Source of the DNA: Jiangella anatolica
GTDB lineage: Bacteria; Actinomycetota; Actinomycetes; Jiangellales; Jiangellaceae
Length of the DNA stretch: 52,992 nt
Assembly: GCF_003236295.1 (NCBI RefSeq)
Contig: NZ_POTW01000041.1
Coordinates: 1-52,992, forward strand
Direction: 5' to 3'
Shown: positions 50,592 to 52,992 of the stretch, piece after piece
Position numbering within the stretch: the first letter of the stretch is position 1
Layout: each line of letters begins with the position of its first letter
Program-made: the position numbers and the translations under genes
The notes under the pieces: model-generated
What the model was told of the DNA's origin: nothing
What the model saw: only the letters and a program-made list of their open reading frames with translations
Databases searched by the model: none

Positions 50592-50629
50592 GTAACACTG
50601 GTGAAACACTTGGGACACCGCCGGGAAAT
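50592..50629 (+). promoter_or_regulatory. GlnR box of glnA
   Basis: GTAAC-N6-GAAAC-N6-GACAC-N6-GAAAT at 50592-50596, 50603-50607, 50614-50618 and 50625-50629. All three spacers are exactly six bases. This matches the double GlnR site (GTNAC-n6-GAAAC twice) known at Streptomyces glnA, with two mismatches in the second half. TAATAC/TACGGT around 50660-50668 is the likely -10. Confidence 0.85.
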
Positions 50630-50727
50630 CCCGGGAATCTAGCGTCCAGGCCACGAGGGTAATACGGTCAACGCCGACCGTTCGTCGGATGCGGAGTGTG
50701 CGCCGCTCAGGCGCGAAGGAGATGCGG

Positions 50728-52152
50728 ATGTTCACCAACCCGGACGAACTGCTGAAGTTCGTCAAGGACGAGGGCGTCGAGTTCATCGACGTCCGCTTCT
50801 GCGACCTGCCAGGCGTCATGCAGCACTTCAACGTGCCGGCAACGGCGTTCGACGCCGACGCGATCGCCGAGGGCCTGATGTTCGACGGCTCCTCGATCCG
50901 CGGCTTCCAGGCGATCCACGAGTCCGACATGAAGCTGATCGCGGACCCCGCGACGGCGTTCGTCGACCCGTTCCGCAAGGCGAAGACCCTCGCGCTGAAC
51001 TTCTCCATCGTCGACCCGTTCACCGGTGAGCCGTACAGCCGCGACCCGCGCAACATCGCGACCAAGGCCGAGGCGTACCTCGCCTCCTCCGGCATCGCCG
51101 ACACCGTCTACTTCGGCCCCGAGGCGGAGTTCTACGTCTTCGACGACGTCCGCTTCGAGACCAAGCAGAACGAGGGCTACTACCACATCGACTCGATCGA
51201 GGGCGCCTGGAACACCGGCCGCGTCGAGGAGGGTGGCAACCGCGGCTACAAGACGCGGTACAAGGGTGGCTACTTCCCCGTCCCGCCGGTCGACCACTAC
51301 GCCGACCTGCGCGACACCATGGTCCAGGCGCTGACCGCCGTGGGCATCCCGGTCGAGCGGGCCCACCACGAGGTCGGCACCGCCGGGCAGGCCGAGATCA
51401 ACTACCGGTTCGACACGCTCAAGCACGCCGGCGACCGGCTGATGCTGTTCAAGTACATCATCAAGAACGTCGCCTGGGAGGCCGGCAAGACGGCCACCTT
51501 CATGCCGAAGCCACTGTTCGGCGACAACGGCTCGGGCATGCACTGCCACCAGTCGCTGTGGAAGAACGGCGACCCGCTGTTCTACGACGAGCTCGGCTAC
51601 GGCGGCCTGTCCGACACCGCCCGCTGGTACATCGGCGGCCTCATCAAGCACGCCGACTCCCTGCTGGCGTGGACGAACCCGACGGTGAACTCGTACCACC
51701 GCCTGGTGCCCGGCTTCGAGGCGCCGGTCAACCTGGTCTACTCGCAGCGCAACCGGTCGGCGGCCGTCCGCATCCCCGTCACCGGCACGTCGCCGAAGGC
51801 CAAGCGCATCGAGTTCCGCGTCCCGGACCCGTCCAGCAACCCGTACCTGGCCTTCTCCGCCATGCTCATGGCCGGCGTCGACGGCATCCGCAACAAGGTC
51901 GAGCCGCCGGAGCCGGTCGACAAGGACCTGTACGAGCTGCCGCCCGAGGAGCACGCCAACATCGCGACGGTCCCGTCGTCCCTCGGCGAGGCCCTCGACG
52001 CCCTCGAGACCGACCACGACTACCTGCTCGAAGGCGGTGTCTTCACCGACGACCTGGTCGAGACCTGGATCGACTGGAAGCGCACCAACGAGATCGACCC
52101 GATCCGGCTGCGCCCGCACCCGCACGAGTTCGAGCTGTACTTCGACATCTGA
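50728..52152 (+). CDS. glnA: Glutamine synthetase type I
   Basis: 474 aa from ATG 50728, with GAAGGAG (50715-50721) six nucleotides upstream; ATG 50722 is too close to it. Main ammonium-assimilation enzyme. Signatures: [50 protein letters not shown] (ATP site) and [30 protein letters not shown]402 in [11 protein letters not shown] is the adenylylation tyrosine, so GlnE control is expected. The GlnR box upstream adds transcriptional control by nitrogen. Confidence 0.98.
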   Translation: MFTNPDELLKFVKDEGVEFIDVRFCDLPGVMQHFNVPATAFDADAIAEGLMFDGSSIRGFQAIHESDMKLIADPATAFVDPFRKAKTLALNFSIVDPFTGEPYSRDPRNIATKAEAYLASSGIADTVYFGPEAEFYVFDDVRFETKQNEGYYHIDSIEGAWNTGRVEEGGNRGYKTRYKGGYFPVPPVDHYADLRDTMVQALTAVGIPVERAHHEVGTAGQAEINYRFDTLKHAGDRLMLFKYIIKNVAWEAGKTATFMPKPLFGDNGSGMHCHQSLWKNGDPLFYDELGYGGLSDTARWYIGGLIKHADSLLAWTNPTVNSYHRLVPGFEAPVNLVYSQRNRSAAVRIPVTGTSPKAKRIEFRVPDPSSNPYLAFSAMLMAGVDGIRNKVEPPEPVDKDLYELPPEEHANIATVPSSLGEALDALETDHDYLLEGGVFTDDLVETWIDWKRTNEIDPIRLRPHPHEFELYFDI

Positions 52153-52178
52153 TCCACAGGGCAACCCCCTGACGGGAG

Positions 52179-52212
52179 CCGCCGGCCGCCTGCCTCGAGG
52201 CGCGGCCGGCGG
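52179..52212 (+). terminator. Terminator of glnA
   Basis: CCGCCGGCCGC (52179-52189) and GCGGCCGGCGG (52202-52212) pair perfectly over 11 bp around a 12-nt loop, 27 bp after the glnA stop. The sequence GGTTCCATGTTT follows. Confidence 0.8.
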
Positions 52213-52332
52213 TTCCATGTTTCCGGGCCGCAGTCCGTACGTCCTTCGGCGGCGTTTGCTGATGCGAACGCCGCGCCGTAGGCTGCGGCCCGGAAACGGG
52301 CCCGTCAACGAGCGATACGAGAGGCAAGTGCG

Positions 52333-52884
52333 TTGTCGCATTCGAGGATCGGCGTCGTGCTGGCTATCGCTTTGGCGGTCGGTCTGTGCGGCTGTTCGGG
52401 TGACGACGAGCCCGCCGGTCTCGCGACCACCCCGCCACCGGCCACCACGGCCACGACAGCCACCACCACCCCGCCCAGCGCCGACGAGCAGGACGCCGCG
52501 GCGATCCGCGACGTCTACGCCGCCTACTGGGACGCGCTGATCGACTCGGAGAACGGCCCCGACCCCGATCCCGCGTTGTTCGACGGCATCGCCACCGGTG
52601 ACGTGGTGGAAGCGCAGCTGGCCCGGGTGACGAACATGATCGACGAGCAGCAGCGCCGCATCGGCGAGCCGGAGATCGGCGAGGTGCAGGTCAGCGTCGA
52701 CGGCGACGACGCCAGCGCCGAGGCCTGCGTCGACCAGCGGCCCTGGGGCGTCGTCGTGCAGGAGCAGACCCAGCCGCCGCTCGAGATCGTGACCGGGCCC
52801 ATCGGCGTCCGCCTGCAGCGCGAGGGCGACGGATGGCTGATCGTGGCGCGGATACCGGTGGCGGAGGCGACGATCTCGTGCTGA
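52333..52884 (+). CDS. Lipoprotein of unknown function
   Basis: 183 aa from TTG 52333; no better in-frame start is visible, and the start is tentative. The signal peptide VVLAIALAVGLCGC ends in a lipobox. A Thr/Pro-rich linker of about 30 residues follows, then an acidic α+β domain (IRDVYAAYWDALIDSENGPD, RITNM-type helix, WGVVVQEQTQPP strands, GVRLQREGDGWLIVARI) that looks NTF2-like. Two cysteines (in EACVDQ and the final Cys) may form a disulfide. Secreted and membrane-anchored; role unknown. Confidence 0.75.
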   Translation: MSHSRIGVVLAIALAVGLCGCSGDDEPAGLATTPPPATTATTATTTPPSADEQDAAAIRDVYAAYWDALIDSENGPDPDPALFDGIATGDVVEAQLARVTNMIDEQQRRIGEPEIGEVQVSVDGDDASAEACVDQRPWGVVVQEQTQPPLEIVTGPIGVRLQREGDGWLIVARIPVAEATISC

Positions 52885-52888
52885 CGCT

Positions 52889-52992
52889 CTAAGCTCGGCG
52901 CCGCGCGGCGGCGCGCTCGTGGATGGCGCGCATCCGCTCGTCGAACGGCGGGACCGGGCCGATGACCTCCAGGCCGGGCACGACGTCGGTGA
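52889..52992 (-). CDS. C-terminal end of an unidentified protein (cut by the window)
   Basis: The last 34 codons of a minus-strand gene, stop TAG at 52889. The readable end is TDVVPGLEVIGPVPPFDER then MRAIHERAAARRRA, helical and basic at the terminus. It converges on the lipoprotein gene with 4 bp between stops. Too short to identify; the start lies beyond the window. Confidence 0.5.
   Translation of the reverse strand, partial: TDVVPGLEVIGPVPPFDERMRAIHERAAARRRA

Noticed and set aside
1-52992. Insertion sequences, prophage, toxin-antitoxin, tRNA or biosynthetic cluster
   Set aside because: No transposase, integrase, phage structural gene, paired toxin gene, tRNA cloverleaf or PKS/NRPS motif was found on reading both strands.

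Overview
The window is about 53 kb of very GC-rich DNA. It has strong G/C third-position bias, frequent GTG starts, GTGA/ATGA stop-start overlaps, actinobacterial-only families (CtaF, PspAA/PspAB, DUF3043, DUF4191, DUF4192) and a textbook GlnR box upstream of glnA. This is a filamentous-type actinomycete chromosome. From memory, gene order matches the conserved core region that in Streptomyces runs from trpD/qcr/cta to lipB-lipA-glnA. I guess a Jiangella-like or related actinomycete, but the sequence does not prove the genus. I saw no tRNA, rRNA, insertion sequence, prophage, CRISPR array or biosynthetic cluster.

Layout. 0.1-5.3 kb: an NYN-domain protein with a small zinc-ribbon partner, a DEDDh exonuclease/GIY-YIG fusion, an Lrp-type ligand-binding protein, trpD and a receiver-like protein. 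5.5-9.7 kb: ctaE-qcrC-qcrA-qcrB. 9.8-14.3 kb: an accessory block (uncharacterised 556-aa protein, DUF4192, EamA exporter, 68-aa protein) carrying a 31-bp repeat array and two perfect DnaA boxes. 14.5-17.5 kb: ctaC-ctaD-ctaF. The two cta/qcr clusters together encode the cytochrome bcc-aa3 supercomplex. 17.6-24.9 kb: cysteine desulfurase/TusA pair, erpA, glycerate kinase, nagA, GNAT, nadA, DUF899. 25.0-28.0 kb: three nested palindromes, then the envelope-stress operon pspA-pspAA-htpX-pspAB. 28.2-37.7 kb: DUF3043, GNAT, aldo/keto reductase, two 31-bp repeat arrays, an MFS exporter with a possible attenuator, gcvT, a broken S41-like gene, a phosphoesterase, leucyl aminopeptidase. 37.8-48.8 kb: lpdA-sucB-epimerase, a pseudokinase, a 90-bp tandem repeat, a DedA-like protein and peptidase E, a luciferase-like oxidoreductase, lipB, lipA, DUF4191. 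48.8-53 kb: a lipoprotein serpin, RDD protein, glnA, a lipoprotein and the end of another gene.

How the genes connect. Lipoate metabolism (lipB, lipA) supplies SucB, which works with LpdA; GcvT belongs to the glycine cleavage system, another lipoate-dependent complex. ErpA and the desulfurase/TusA pair are Fe-S and sulfur-trafficking genes close to Fe-S or heme users (NadA, QcrA, LipA). No wholly new multi-gene system is evident. The most unusual material is non-coding: three tandem arrays that share an exact 31-bp period but not a sequence, a 90-bp array between a pseudokinase and a DedA gene, a trio of long palindromes, an upstream small ORF fused by TGATG to nagA, and repeated TANNNT boxes placed 6-8 nt before start codons (predicted leaderless transcripts).
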